Assembly (NCBI GenBank): GCA_041320695.1
Contig: JBGGOQ010000001.1
Coordinates: 620,001-684,000 of the forward strand
DNA: 64,000 nt
Source of the DNA: Caldicellulosiruptoraceae bacterium PP1
GTDB taxonomy: Bacteria > Bacillota > Thermoanaerobacteria > Caldicellulosiruptorales > Caldicellulosiruptoraceae
Direction of reading: 5' to 3'
The notes below the pieces were generated by a model. That model searched no databases. It had not been told where the DNA came from and saw only the letters and a list, made by a program, of their open reading frames with translations. The position numbers and the translations under genes are program-made. Positions 1 through 8,021 of the stretch are shown one piece after another. The first letter of the stretch is position 1, and each line of letters opens with the position of its first letter.

Positions 1-143
1 TTTTTCAAAAAACCATATGTTATTAATGCATTTTTATCTATTTCATTTTGAGCATTTGTATAAATAAAAATACTAACTATAATAAAAGATATTGTCAAAA
101 AAACTACAAGCTTTTTACCCCACTTTGTTCTCTTTTTTTCCAA
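1..143 (-). CDS. N-terminal fragment of a secreted or membrane protein, unknown
   Basis: This open frame runs off the left edge, so only about 47 residues are visible. A TTG start at 143 is supported by a GGAGGG site six bases upstream. The start lies inside the 3' end of the toxin gene, in a different frame, which suggests translational coupling. The protein begins with a basic stretch ([10 protein letters not shown]) and then one hydrophobic segment ([17 protein letters not shown]), as in a signal peptide or membrane anchor. After it come [10 protein letters not shown] and ITYGFLK. I do not recognise a family from this fragment. Confidence 0.55.
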   Translation of the reverse strand, partial: MEKKRTKWGKKLVVFLTISFIIVSIFIYTNAQNEIDKNALITYGFLK

Positions 144-538
144 TTTAATCCCTCCGTTGTCCACTCCATAAGTCCTAAACTTATTAATATAGCTTGGTTA
201 ACCTTCAACATCATCTCTTCGCTTAATTTACCTACTTTATTCTTAAGTCGAATTTTATCAATTGTTCGGATTTGCTCTAACAAAATTACAGAATCTTTTG
301 ACAGTCCAAACTCACCAGCAGATATTTCAACATGGGTTGGAAACTTTGCTTTTCCAATTTGTGATGTAATAGCTGCCACAATAACTGTTGGACTATATTT
401 ATTACCAACGTCGTTTTGAATAATCAAAACAGGTCTTATACCACCTTGCTCTGAACCAATATGAGGTGCAAGGTCTGCATAAAATATATCTCCTCTTTTT
501 ATATCAACTATTTGATTTTGTTCCAACACTTTCTCCAC
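104..538 (-). CDS. ndoA: MazF/EndoAI-type mRNA interferase toxin
   Basis: This is a PemK/MazF-family endoribonuclease that cleaves mRNA and is normally neutralised by the antitoxin encoded just upstream. The core is very conserved: [38 protein letters not shown] and the [10 protein letters not shown] block, close to Bacillus NdoA. The first codon at 538 is GTG; in-frame GTG (529) and TTG (526) are alternatives with better spacing to GGAG, so the start is uncertain. The frame overlaps the antitoxin gene by up to 35 bases. About 18 extra residues follow the usual end and overlap the start of the next gene. Confidence 0.9.
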   Translation of the reverse strand: MEKVLEQNQIVDIKRGDIFYADLAPHIGSEQGGIRPVLIIQNDVGNKYSPTVIVAAITSQIGKAKFPTHVEISAGEFGLSKDSVILLEQIRTIDKIRLKNKVGKLSEEMMLKVNQAILISLGLMEWTTEGLNWKKREQSGVKSL

Positions 539-824
539 TCTCCGCTAACCTACCTTCATAATTTTGATTTTTTAACTTTAGTAATCCCTCTTTACAAAAA
601 TCAACGTTTATAATGTTCTCATATTGTACTAAATTTTCATATTCCATAATTATACATTCATTTGCTAAAGTTCTATTTATTTCAGCATATTCTTTGTAGC
701 AGCTAATTAAATCTTTTTCAATCTTTTTTATTCTTTTTCTTTCTGAGAGTTGCCTTATATAGATTGCATAATTAAAATTGTCATATTTAAATATAAACTT
801 AAAAAGTCTTGTAAATTGCGGCAT
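504..824 (-). CDS. EndoAI/MazE-like antitoxin, divergent N-terminus
   Basis: It lies directly upstream of and overlaps the MazF-type toxin, as antitoxin genes do. The middle ([18 protein letters not shown]) resembles the toxin-binding helix of Firmicute EndoAI antitoxins (GYMEMAKINLNIASEA in Bacillus). The N-terminal ribbon-helix-helix domain looks shortened. Only about 29 residues precede the ERKR segment, where Bacillus has about 46, so the first helix seems missing. The C-terminus is longer than usual. ATG at 824 has a GGGGGAGAG site. A dedicated promoter lies at 908-936. Identity as antitoxin rests on position and the middle motif. Confidence 0.7.
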   Translation of the reverse strand: MPQFTRLFKFIFKYDNFNYAIYIRQLSERKRIKKIEKDLISCYKEYAEINRTLANECIIMEYENLVQYENIINVDFCKEGLLKLKNQNYEGRLAESGESVGTKSNS

Positions 825-907
825 GAACTCTCCCCCTAAAATCTTTTATGATACAACAAAATATATATTTTTTACCTGAAGGCTATTTAGCGGACGAGCA
901 TATTTAC

Positions 908-936
908 ATTATAGAATTAATTAAATTAAAATTCAA
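908..936 (-). promoter_or_regulatory. Sigma-A-type promoter for the antitoxin-toxin genes
   Basis: On the minus strand there is TTGAAT, a 17-base spacer and TATAAT, about 85 bases before the antitoxin start. It lies between alr and the antitoxin, so the toxin-antitoxin pair can be transcribed separately from alr. Confidence 0.6.
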
Positions 937-946
937 TGTAAATATT

Positions 947-2107
947 TCATAATATATAGTTTAATATTTTTACAATACGGTTATTGTAAATATAAACTCT
1001 TGGTATCCTTTTGCTAATTGAGCAAATGACTTCGTAATTAATTGTTCCTATACCCTTTGCAATCTCGTCAGCTGTAATTACATTATTCCCTTGTTGGCCA
1101 ATTAGTACAACCTCATCACCAATATTTACATTTTTAATATCAGTTACATCAATCATGCATTGATCCATGCAGATATTACCAATAATAGGTGCATATTCAC
1201 CTTTCACAAGAACATTTCGTGAACTGCTACCTATCCTTGTATAACCATCAGCATATCCAACAGGTATTGTCGCAATAATGCTCTTTCTTTTGGTAATAAA
1301 TTTTCTGTTGTAGCTAATTGGAAATCCTTCAGGTACACTCTTAACATTTATTATCTTTGCCTTTAAGCTCATCACTGGTTTAAGATTTATATTATAATCT
1401 AAATCTGATGGATACAGACCATATAATATTAAACCAGGACGAACAATATCAAGGTGATATTGGGGGAATCTAAGTGTAGCCGCACTATTTGAAATATGCT
1501 TATATTTAAAGTATACCCCTTTTTTCTCTAATTCTCTCACAAAATTAATGAATTTTTCGAATTGGGTTTGTGTAAAATTATCTGCATCTTTCTCATCTGC
1601 AGAAGAGAAATGTGAGAATATACCTTCAAGTTCTATATTAGGTAGTTTAGAAATCTTTTCAATTTCGTTTATGCTTTTTTGGTTACACAAAAAGCCAATT
1701 CTACCCATCCCAGTATCAACCTTGATATGTATCTTTGCTTTTTTATTTAATATTACTGCAACTTTTGAAAGGTGTTCAGCTTGTTTATATGTAAAAACAG
1801 TTTGAGACAAATCATTTTCAACTATCTCTTTTGAAAATTCAAAAGGTGTGAAACCCAATATTAGAATATTATTATCTATATTAAAATGCCTTAGCTGTAA
1901 TGCTTCATCAATAATAGCAACAGCAAGCATATTAATGCCATTTTTAGTTAGTATTTTTGATATTTGCAAAACCCCGTGTCCATAAGCATCTGCTTTAACT
2001 ACAGCCATAATCTCAGTATTTTTATTAACTTTTTGTCTTATGTTTTTAATATTATATTGCAGATTATCAAGATTAACTTCAGCCCACACACGATGATACA
2101 AGTTCAA
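947..2107 (-). CDS. alr: Alanine racemase
   Basis: This is a PLP-dependent fold-type III racemase that makes D-alanine for peptidoglycan. The PLP-lysine motif AVVKADAYGHG is near residue 38, and the second-domain motif ISYNRKF carries the likely catalytic tyrosine. DTGMGRIGF and CMDQCMID are further family signatures. The length of 386 residues is normal. The start is TTG at 2107 with GGGGGATGG six bases upstream, lying in the 3' end of the preceding lipoprotein gene. It belongs to the acpS-nnr-lipoprotein-alr run, a gene order also seen in Bacillus. Confidence 0.95.
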   Translation of the reverse strand: MNLYHRVWAEVNLDNLQYNIKNIRQKVNKNTEIMAVVKADAYGHGVLQISKILTKNGINMLAVAIIDEALQLRHFNIDNNILILGFTPFEFSKEIVENDLSQTVFTYKQAEHLSKVAVILNKKAKIHIKVDTGMGRIGFLCNQKSINEIEKISKLPNIELEGIFSHFSSADEKDADNFTQTQFEKFINFVRELEKKGVYFKYKHISNSAATLRFPQYHLDIVRPGLILYGLYPSDLDYNINLKPVMSLKAKIINVKSVPEGFPISYNRKFITKRKSIIATIPVGYADGYTRIGSSSRNVLVKGEYAPIIGNICMDQCMIDVTDIKNVNIGDEVVLIGQQGNNVITADEIAKGIGTINYEVICSISKRIPRVYIYNNRIVKILNYIL

Positions 2108-2109
2108 GT

Positions 2110-2628
2110 TTAGCCATCCCCCTTTAATTTTATATATGAATCAATTTCGTATCTTCTAAAAAACCTTTTATCCTTATAGAAGATATCAATTCTTTTCAAG
2201 CTTCTGTTTTCAAAATAGTAGTGTAAATATTGTACATCACCATTTAATTCTAAAGTTATAATTGCAGATTTGTCTTTTTGAGTAACTTCAATTTTTTCAG
2301 AGTTTACAAGGAGATTTAAATAATAGTTTAAAAATATCTTATCAAAATCTAATGATACTTGAAGGTTATTATTAATTATTAGTTTGTCTTTTTCTTTTTG
2401 TATATATATCTCCAACTTATCTTTTTTTAATATAAGGTAAGTTTTACCATTTATTTTTTTCTCGGTAAAATTAAATACATCTGTTTGATTATTAGTTATT
2501 AAAATAATTTTACCTTGTGCTAAATATTGAGGGTAAATTTTAAAATTATTCTGGGGCTCTTTTTGTTCTGAACAAGCAGTCAAAAATAAAATAGACATAA
2601 CTACCAAAAATAATATTTTATTTTTCAT
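2110..2628 (-). CDS. Small lipoprotein in the YdcC position
   Basis: A 172-residue lipoprotein: signal sequence MKNKILFLVVMSILFLTAC with lipobox LTAC, so the mature protein begins at Cys19 on the outer face of the membrane. The rest is beta-rich with no obvious catalytic motif. Its place between acpS/nnr and alr matches Bacillus ydcC, which encodes a LolA-like lipoprotein, but this protein is about half that length, so equivalence is inferred from position only. Its ATG directly follows the nnr stop codon (TAAATG), implying coupling. Confidence 0.7.
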   Translation of the reverse strand: MKNKILFLVVMSILFLTACSEQKEPQNNFKIYPQYLAQGKIILITNNQTDVFNFTEKKINGKTYLILKKDKLEIYIQKEKDKLIINNNLQVSLDFDKIFLNYYLNLLVNSEKIEVTQKDKSAIITLELNGDVQYLHYYFENRSLKRIDIFYKDKRFFRRYEIDSYIKLKGDG

Positions 2629-4167
2629 TTATCCATTAACCTTATCAATTATTCTCTTTATAGACATATCAATATTTTCAATTATATCTGAAGGTGTCAT
2701 AGCTTGTAATGACTTTTTTTCACTTAATAAGCTAGCAGTTAAACCTAAAATATAAGTTCCTAACTTTGCTGCTTCTAAAGGCTCAAATCCTTGAGCTATG
2801 AAAGAAGAAATGATTCCGCATAAAACATCTCCACTACCGCCTTTAGAAAGGCCTGGGTTTCCATTAATATTTATAAACTTTTTATTTCCGTCTGTAACAA
2901 TTGTTCTTGAACTTTTAAGAACACAAATACAGTTAAACCTTTTTGAAATAAATTCAGCATAATATAGGGGATTATTTTTTATTTCTTCTTTATCAACTTT
3001 CAAAAGCCTCGCTGCTTCAAGAATGTGTGGCGTTAAAATTTTTGGAGCCTTATATTTTAAAAGTTCAGTATTTAGTTCTGATAAAACATTTATACCATCT
3101 GCGTCTATTACAATAGGTATTTCTAAATTGTTAAAAATATACCTCAAAATTTCTACAATCTCTTTACTTATTGTCAGCCCAGGACCGAATGCGATAACAT
3201 TTATTTTACTTAGTAAATCTGAATATTTCATAAAATGCTCAAAATTTAATATTCCATCATTTGACTCACAAGGAATAGTAATTATCTCATCTAACTTATT
3301 AGGCTTTAAATCTAAACCTTCTTTGGGTGAAAATAAATAAACAAGTCCACAACCAGACCTATATGCTGCATTTGAGCAAAGATTAGCCGCTCCTTGATAA
3401 AATTTTGAACCAGCTATAATTGCTAATCTCCCATAATCCGCTTTATTTGTATCGTGATATCTGTATAATTTTGAAACATGCAAATTATGTTCATCTATTA
3501 AGATGTTATCATAACTATCAATAATATCCTCGGGTATCCCTATATCTTTTACTATTAATGTGCCAGAGAAAAAGGCACCTGGATAAAGAATTGAACCTAG
3601 CTTTGGCATTGTAAATGTAATTGTTTTATCAGCTTTAACTGCACATCCAAGAATATTTCCTGTATCAGCACAAATGCCAGAAGGAATATCTATAGAATAA
3701 ACATACGAATAACTATTATTTATTTTATCAATAACGTCTTTATAAATACCCTCTATTGTTCTTGATAAACCTACACCAAAAATAGCATCAATTATTATGT
3801 CAAAATGTTCGAAATGAATATTGATCAAGTCATTAACATCTTCCAAAATAATGATATTTGTACCTATATTTTTTAGCACATTCAAAAATATACTAGATGT
3901 TTTTGATTTATTTTCACCTAACAGAAATACAACTAATTCCTTTACTTTATTTATAAGATATCTTGCACATACAAATCCATCACCACCATTATTGCCTGGA
4001 CCACAAAATACTGCCACCTTTTTTTGCCTTAAATTTGGATAATCTTTAATAATTTCTTCAAAGACACTGAACCCTGCATTTTCCATTAAAACTTCTTCGG
4101 GAATTCCTACTTCAAATATTGCCTTTTTTTCTATTTCTTTTATCTGTTTTGAGTCTAGCACATACAT
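2629..4167 (-). CDS. nnr: Bifunctional NAD(P)H-hydrate epimerase / dehydratase
   Basis: This enzyme repairs damaged NADH and NADPH hydrates. The N-terminal YjeF_N domain (about residues 1-215) epimerises the R and S hydrates; its signature is GPGNNGGDG. The C-terminal ribokinase-like domain (about 230-505) is the ADP-dependent dehydratase, with GPGL and GGSGDVLCGI, the nucleotide-binding and catalytic region. The full length of 512 residues shows both domains are intact. The ribosome binding site AAGGAGGGA is formed by the last codons of acpS, five bases before this gene, so the two are coupled. Confidence 0.95.
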   Translation of the reverse strand: MYVLDSKQIKEIEKKAIFEVGIPEEVLMENAGFSVFEEIIKDYPNLRQKKVAVFCGPGNNGGDGFVCARYLINKVKELVVFLLGENKSKTSSIFLNVLKNIGTNIIILEDVNDLINIHFEHFDIIIDAIFGVGLSRTIEGIYKDVIDKINNSYSYVYSIDIPSGICADTGNILGCAVKADKTITFTMPKLGSILYPGAFFSGTLIVKDIGIPEDIIDSYDNILIDEHNLHVSKLYRYHDTNKADYGRLAIIAGSKFYQGAANLCSNAAYRSGCGLVYLFSPKEGLDLKPNKLDEIITIPCESNDGILNFEHFMKYSDLLSKINVIAFGPGLTISKEIVEILRYIFNNLEIPIVIDADGINVLSELNTELLKYKAPKILTPHILEAARLLKVDKEEIKNNPLYYAEFISKRFNCICVLKSSRTIVTDGNKKFININGNPGLSKGGSGDVLCGIISSFIAQGFEPLEAAKLGTYILGLTASLLSEKKSLQAMTPSDIIENIDMSIKRIIDKVNG

Positions 4168-4172
4168 ATTAA

Positions 4173-4544
4173 TTATCCCTCCTTTTCTGCAATAGCAAAA
4201 GCGGTTGCATAATTTTCTGAATGAGATATACTTATAAAAATTCTATTTATACTATTCATTTTTGCAATTTCTAATGCTTTATTATTTAACAAAACATAAG
4301 GACAGCCATAAGTATCTTTCTCAATTTGTATATCAGTGAATCGAAAAATCACTCCTGTTCCTAAAGCCTTTGATACTGCTTCCTTTGCTGCAAAATAACC
4401 CGCTATGGACTCATAAATATTTTTTTTTGATAATATATAATTTATTTCACTTTGTGTAAAAAATCTCTGTAAAAATTTATCTAAATTATTTATCTTGCGA
4501 ATTCTATTTATTTCAACAATATCAACCCCTACGTTATGTATCAT
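4173..4544 (-). CDS. acpS: Holo-[acyl-carrier-protein] synthase
   Basis: It transfers 4'-phosphopantetheine from CoA to acyl carrier protein for fatty acid synthesis. The family motifs are both present: VGVDIVEINRI near the N-terminus (metal-binding Asp) and FAAKEAVSKALGTG. The length of 123 residues is typical. ATG at 4544 has AAGGAAA upstream. It is the first gene of the acpS-nnr-lipoprotein-alr run. The CoA-derived group it uses links it functionally to the pantothenate operon at 42.8-45.7 kb. Confidence 0.95.
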   Translation of the reverse strand: MIHNVGVDIVEINRIRKINNLDKFLQRFFTQSEINYILSKKNIYESIAGYFAAKEAVSKALGTGVIFRFTDIQIEKDTYGCPYVLLNNKALEIAKMNSINRIFISISHSENYATAFAIAEKEG

Positions 4545-4634
4545 TGAGCATCTTTTCCTTTCTATATGTTACCTAATTGAAAATATAAAATCTATACATA
4601 ATAATATTTAGAAAAATAAAAGGAGCATAAAAAC

Positions 4635-4790
4635 ATGAGTTTAATACCTTGCACATATGACTGCAGATATCAAAAAGATGGACTATGTTTCAAGACTCAA
4701 ATTACATCTCCTTCTAATTTACACAGCAATAAAAAATGTTTATTCTTTGAACCAATAAATAATAAAGAGAATAAAAAATTTAAATTATAA
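4635..4790 (+). CDS. 51-residue Cys-containing small protein
   Basis: A short open frame, ATG at 4635 with an AAAGGAG site ten bases upstream and TAA at 4788-4790. It has four cysteines in the pattern C-x3-C-x7-C-x16-C (IPCTYDCRYQKDGLCF, then KKCLFFEP), which could hold a metal ion. Similar short proteins with a CxYDCKY-like start are common in Clostridia, in my recollection, with unknown function. It is divergent from acpS and upstream of the MocR gene. No homology search was possible. Confidence 0.6.
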   Translation: MSLIPCTYDCRYQKDGLCFKTQITSPSNLHSNKKCLFFEPINNKENKKFKL

Positions 4791-4893
4791 TTATTTTATC
4801 ACAATAATCTATTATATATTTACTTTTATACTATAATTGAATATTTTTTTTTTATCATTTATAATGAAAAAAAATTCATTTTTGGTGTGAAAC

Positions 4894-6249
4894 ATGTTAG
4901 ATAAAACAAGTAATATTCCATTATATTTACAAATAGCTAATATAATAAAAGAGAATATACTTTCTAAGAAATATTTCTATGGACAAAAGTTACCTTCATT
5001 AAGATATCTTTGTAAAGAATTTGGCGTAAATATATCAACTGTAACAAATGCCCTTAAATTATTACAAGATCAAGGTTTTGTTAAAGCTGTTAGAAATGTA
5101 GGCTATTTCATATCTTATTCTGAAAAAGATGATATATCATCATTTGAAGATTTTATAAGTCAAAATATTCCTAAAAATGCAATTGATTTTGCTTCTGGTA
5201 ATTTACCTTATTCATTATATCCTATTGATGAATTCAAGCATTCGCTTGATATAGTAATTAATAAATTTGGTGCTTCTGCGTTTGATTATATTGAAAATAA
5301 GAATAGTCCTTTAATTGAATATCTTTTAGAAAATTATTTAAAAAGTCAAAATATTTATTGTAAACTAGAAAATATTATTATTGTATCAGGTGCCCAGCAA
5401 GGTATTGAGATTGTATCAAAAAGTTTCTTAAAGCCTGGTGATAAGATACTTATTGAAAATCCAACCTACTTCGGTGCATATAGTACATTTAGATCAATGC
5501 ATTTAGATATTGATGATTTTCCAACTGGTAATATTGAATTTTTGGAATATAAAATGAAAAGGTTTAAACCTAAAGCTTTATATATAATACCATTTTCACA
5601 AAATCCTACCGGATTTACATATTCAATTGATGAACTTAAATGGATTTATGAGTTATCTTATAAAAATAATGTATTCATAATAGAAGATGATTTTTTTTCT
5701 GATGTAAATATCTTTGATGACGTTAATTTTATGCCTATAAAAAGTATAGATTATAAAGAAATAGTGTTTTATGTTAAAAGTTTTTCAAGGCTTCTTATGC
5801 CAGCCTTAAGATTAGGATTTGTAATATCACCATCAAATCTATCAGAAGATGTTGCTTTTTTAAAGTGGACAACAGATATATCAACCTCATTATTTATTCA
5901 ACTGTCATTTACTGAATTTTTAAATAGATATTATGCTATACATCTGAATAGGATAAAAGAATATATTAAACCAAAGTATAACTTATTTTTAAATACTATT
6001 TTAAAAAATTCTTATTATATTCCTCAAAAACCAACAGGCATTTTTTCAGTAGTATCTACAAAGAATCTAAATGCAATATCATTATATAATACACTAAAAC
6101 AATACAATATATATGTTTCCCCATATAATCTTTTTTACCATAATATAAATAATTCAAATTTTATAAGGCTTTCTTTTATGAATACTGAAATAAAAGATAT
6201 TGTAAATGGTTTGCATACAATTTTTGAGATAATTAAAAATTTTCAATGA
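4894..6249 (+). CDS. MocR/GntR-type regulator with aminotransferase-like domain, PLP lysine missing
   Basis: The N-terminus (about residues 1-70) is a GntR winged helix: NIPLYLQIANIIKENI, then GQKLPSLRYLCKEFGVNISTV. The rest is a class I aminotransferase fold as in the MocR family, with NPTGFTYS and the EDDFFSD segment that normally binds the PLP ring. The Schiff-base lysine of the SFSK motif is replaced: VKSFSRLLMPALRLG has Arg at residue 299 (codon AGG at 5788). It may therefore sense a ligand without covalent PLP. It is followed after nine bases by an M20 amidohydrolase, a likely target or partner. Confidence 0.85.
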   Translation: MLDKTSNIPLYLQIANIIKENILSKKYFYGQKLPSLRYLCKEFGVNISTVTNALKLLQDQGFVKAVRNVGYFISYSEKDDISSFEDFISQNIPKNAIDFASGNLPYSLYPIDEFKHSLDIVINKFGASAFDYIENKNSPLIEYLLENYLKSQNIYCKLENIIIVSGAQQGIEIVSKSFLKPGDKILIENPTYFGAYSTFRSMHLDIDDFPTGNIEFLEYKMKRFKPKALYIIPFSQNPTGFTYSIDELKWIYELSYKNNVFIIEDDFFSDVNIFDDVNFMPIKSIDYKEIVFYVKSFSRLLMPALRLGFVISPSNLSEDVAFLKWTTDISTSLFIQLSFTEFLNRYYAIHLNRIKEYIKPKYNLFLNTILKNSYYIPQKPTGIFSVVSTKNLNAISLYNTLKQYNIYVSPYNLFYHNINNSNFIRLSFMNTEIKDIVNGLHTIFEIIKNFQ

Positions 6250-6258
6250 GGTGGTAAA

Positions 6259-7389
6259 ATGTATAACATTGATAATTTAATTTCTGAAATACTACAAGAT
6301 GTGATCGAAATACAAAAAAATTTAAATAGTATACCCGAACTTGCATTTAATGAATATAAAACTCAAAATTATATAAAAAATATATTAAATAATGTTGATA
6401 TCCAGACAATAAAATGTGCTGATACAGGGCTTATTGGTGTTTTAAATGATGGCCCTACTTGTATTGCAATAAGAGCAGATATGGATGCTATCGTATCAGA
6501 TGGTAATATTATGCATGCATGCGGTCATGACTATCACATGAGTATTGCAATAGGTGTGGCCATGACTTTGAAGAAAATGGGATTTGATAGATGCGTAAAA
6601 TTTATCTTTCAACCAGGTGAAGAAGGAAGTGGTGGAGCAAAAAAAATGATTGATGAAGGAGTATTAGAAAAGCCTCAAGTTCAAGCACTCATTGGTCTTC
6701 ACGTTTGGCCTAATCTTGAAGTAGGTAAGATTGCTTTAAATGATGGTCCAATTATGGCTAGTGTTGATGATTTTGAGTTAACCTTTATAGGAAAAGGTGG
6801 CCACGCTGCGATGCCACAGGATGTAATAAATCCTATTTATCCTGCAATTGATACAATTCAAACAATTAATAATATTATGCTATTGAGATATGATAAATTT
6901 GATCCAGTACATATTTCTTTTTCATCAATAACTGCTGGCAGTCTTCCAAACGTTGTTCCAAGCAAATGTATAGTTAAAGGAACAGTAAGAACTTATAATG
7001 ATCAATTAAGAGAAAAAATACACAATAATATTAATGAAATAGCAAATTTAGCAGCAAGAAAATATGAGTGTTCTTGTAACTTTATCTATAACTATCAATA
7101 TCCAGCTTTAATTAACCATAAGGAATTAGCAAATCAATTTATAGAATTTGCTAAAAATTATTTGGGCAATCATAATGTTGAAATAGCTGAACCTTCATTT
7201 ACTGCAGAAGATTTTTCATTTTACTGCAAAAAAGTACCTTCTATTTATTTCAGGTTGGGCATAAAAGAAGAGGATATAGGAACATATCCTCTCCATTCAA
7301 GTAACTTTTCAGCATCCAAAAAGAGTTTATATTATGGAATAAAAACTTTAGTAGGTTTTATTTTACACTACTATCAAGAAGAGATTTAA
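6259..7389 (+). CDS. M20-family amidohydrolase (N-acyl amino acid hydrolase type)
   Basis: A metal-dependent peptidase/amidohydrolase of the hippurate hydrolase group, expected to remove acyl groups from amino acids or related amides. Metal-binding motifs are visible: AIRADMDA, MHACGHDYHM and QPGEEGSGGA, plus the dimerisation-domain signature GKGGHAAMPQ. The length of 376 residues is normal and no signal peptide is present, so it is cytoplasmic. The start has GAGGTGG. It lies nine bases behind the MocR-type gene and probably shares its transcript. The substrate cannot be told from the sequence. Its end overlaps a convergent lipoprotein gene by 32 bases. Confidence 0.88.
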   Translation: MYNIDNLISEILQDVIEIQKNLNSIPELAFNEYKTQNYIKNILNNVDIQTIKCADTGLIGVLNDGPTCIAIRADMDAIVSDGNIMHACGHDYHMSIAIGVAMTLKKMGFDRCVKFIFQPGEEGSGGAKKMIDEGVLEKPQVQALIGLHVWPNLEVGKIALNDGPIMASVDDFELTFIGKGGHAAMPQDVINPIYPAIDTIQTINNIMLLRYDKFDPVHISFSSITAGSLPNVVPSKCIVKGTVRTYNDQLREKIHNNINEIANLAARKYECSCNFIYNYQYPALINHKELANQFIEFAKNYLGNHNVEIAEPSFTAEDFSFYCKKVPSIYFRLGIKEEDIGTYPLHSSNFSASKKSLYYGIKTLVGFILHYYQEEI

Positions 7390-7951
7390 GAGCCTGTATG
7401 GCTCTTTCTTTTTTATTAGTTCTAACATAAATTGCAATAACCTTATTTTTTGTATCAAAACCAGCATCACTAAGCACTTTAATTGATTGTGCACTAAGAC
7501 CATACAAGGCTTTTTTCTTAGCATCTTCTGCTTTTATATAAAATTCATTGTTTGCATATTTATTAAGGTATTTGTATTTTTCTAATAGTTGATCCAAAGG
7601 TAAAAAAGCACCCTTAGAAGCATATGCTTTGAATAATTCTTTATCAAGAATAAATAAATCCCCTTCTCCGGCAGCCATTATTACTAAAAGTTTCTGTTGG
7701 TAAGCAATTTCTTGTTGAGTTCTTGCGTTTTTGCCTGTATATAGTATTTGATCAATATTTACCTTATCATTAATTATTTTTTCCAAATTTTCTTTTAGCG
7801 TTGTATCAACATTCGGTAATAATAAATTTCCTACCAATATTATCCTTACCTTTTTTTCTATCTCTTTATAATTATTATTGCATCCATAAAATAATGTTGA
7901 TAAAACAATGACAATTAATGCTACTGCTAGAATTCTCTTTTTAATGCTCAT
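7358..7951 (-). CDS. Small lipoprotein resembling part of an ABC solute-binding protein
   Basis: The start at 7951 (MSIKKRILAV) has an AGGGGGTA site and gives 197 residues. The signal sequence ends in a lipobox, LFYGC, so it should be lipid-anchored outside the membrane. The segment with AAGEGDLFILDKELFK and FLPLDQLL is like part of a sugar-type solute-binding protein, but the protein is about half the normal length. It follows oppA after a strong terminator at 7973-8003. It could be an accessory to the peptide transporter or an unrelated sensor lipoprotein. This call is tentative. Confidence 0.6.
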   Translation of the reverse strand: MSIKKRILAVALIVIVLSTLFYGCNNNYKEIEKKVRIILVGNLLLPNVDTTLKENLEKIINDKVNIDQILYTGKNARTQQEIAYQQKLLVIMAAGEGDLFILDKELFKAYASKGAFLPLDQLLEKYKYLNKYANNEFYIKAEDAKKKALYGLSAQSIKVLSDAGFDTKNKVIAIYVRTNKKERAIQALKSLLDSSVK

Positions 7952-7964
7952 ATAATACCCCCTT

Positions 7965-8003
7965 ACAAAAAAATATAGAGAAGGCAAATTACCCTCTCTA
8001 TAT
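7965..8003 (-). terminator. Intrinsic terminator after oppA
   Basis: Hairpin arms at 7973-7984 and 7992-8003 (ATATAGAGA paired with TCTCTATAT, extended by GG-CC) around a seven-base loop, followed by seven T on the minus strand. It lies only about 20 bases before the start of the lipoprotein gene. Confidence 0.85.
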
Positions 8004-8021
8004 ATTTTACATCTATAAAAC

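Noticed and set aside
48-419. Plus-strand frame of 123 codons
   Set aside because: It is the shadow of the MazF-type gene and the partial gene on the minus strand and has no ribosome binding site.
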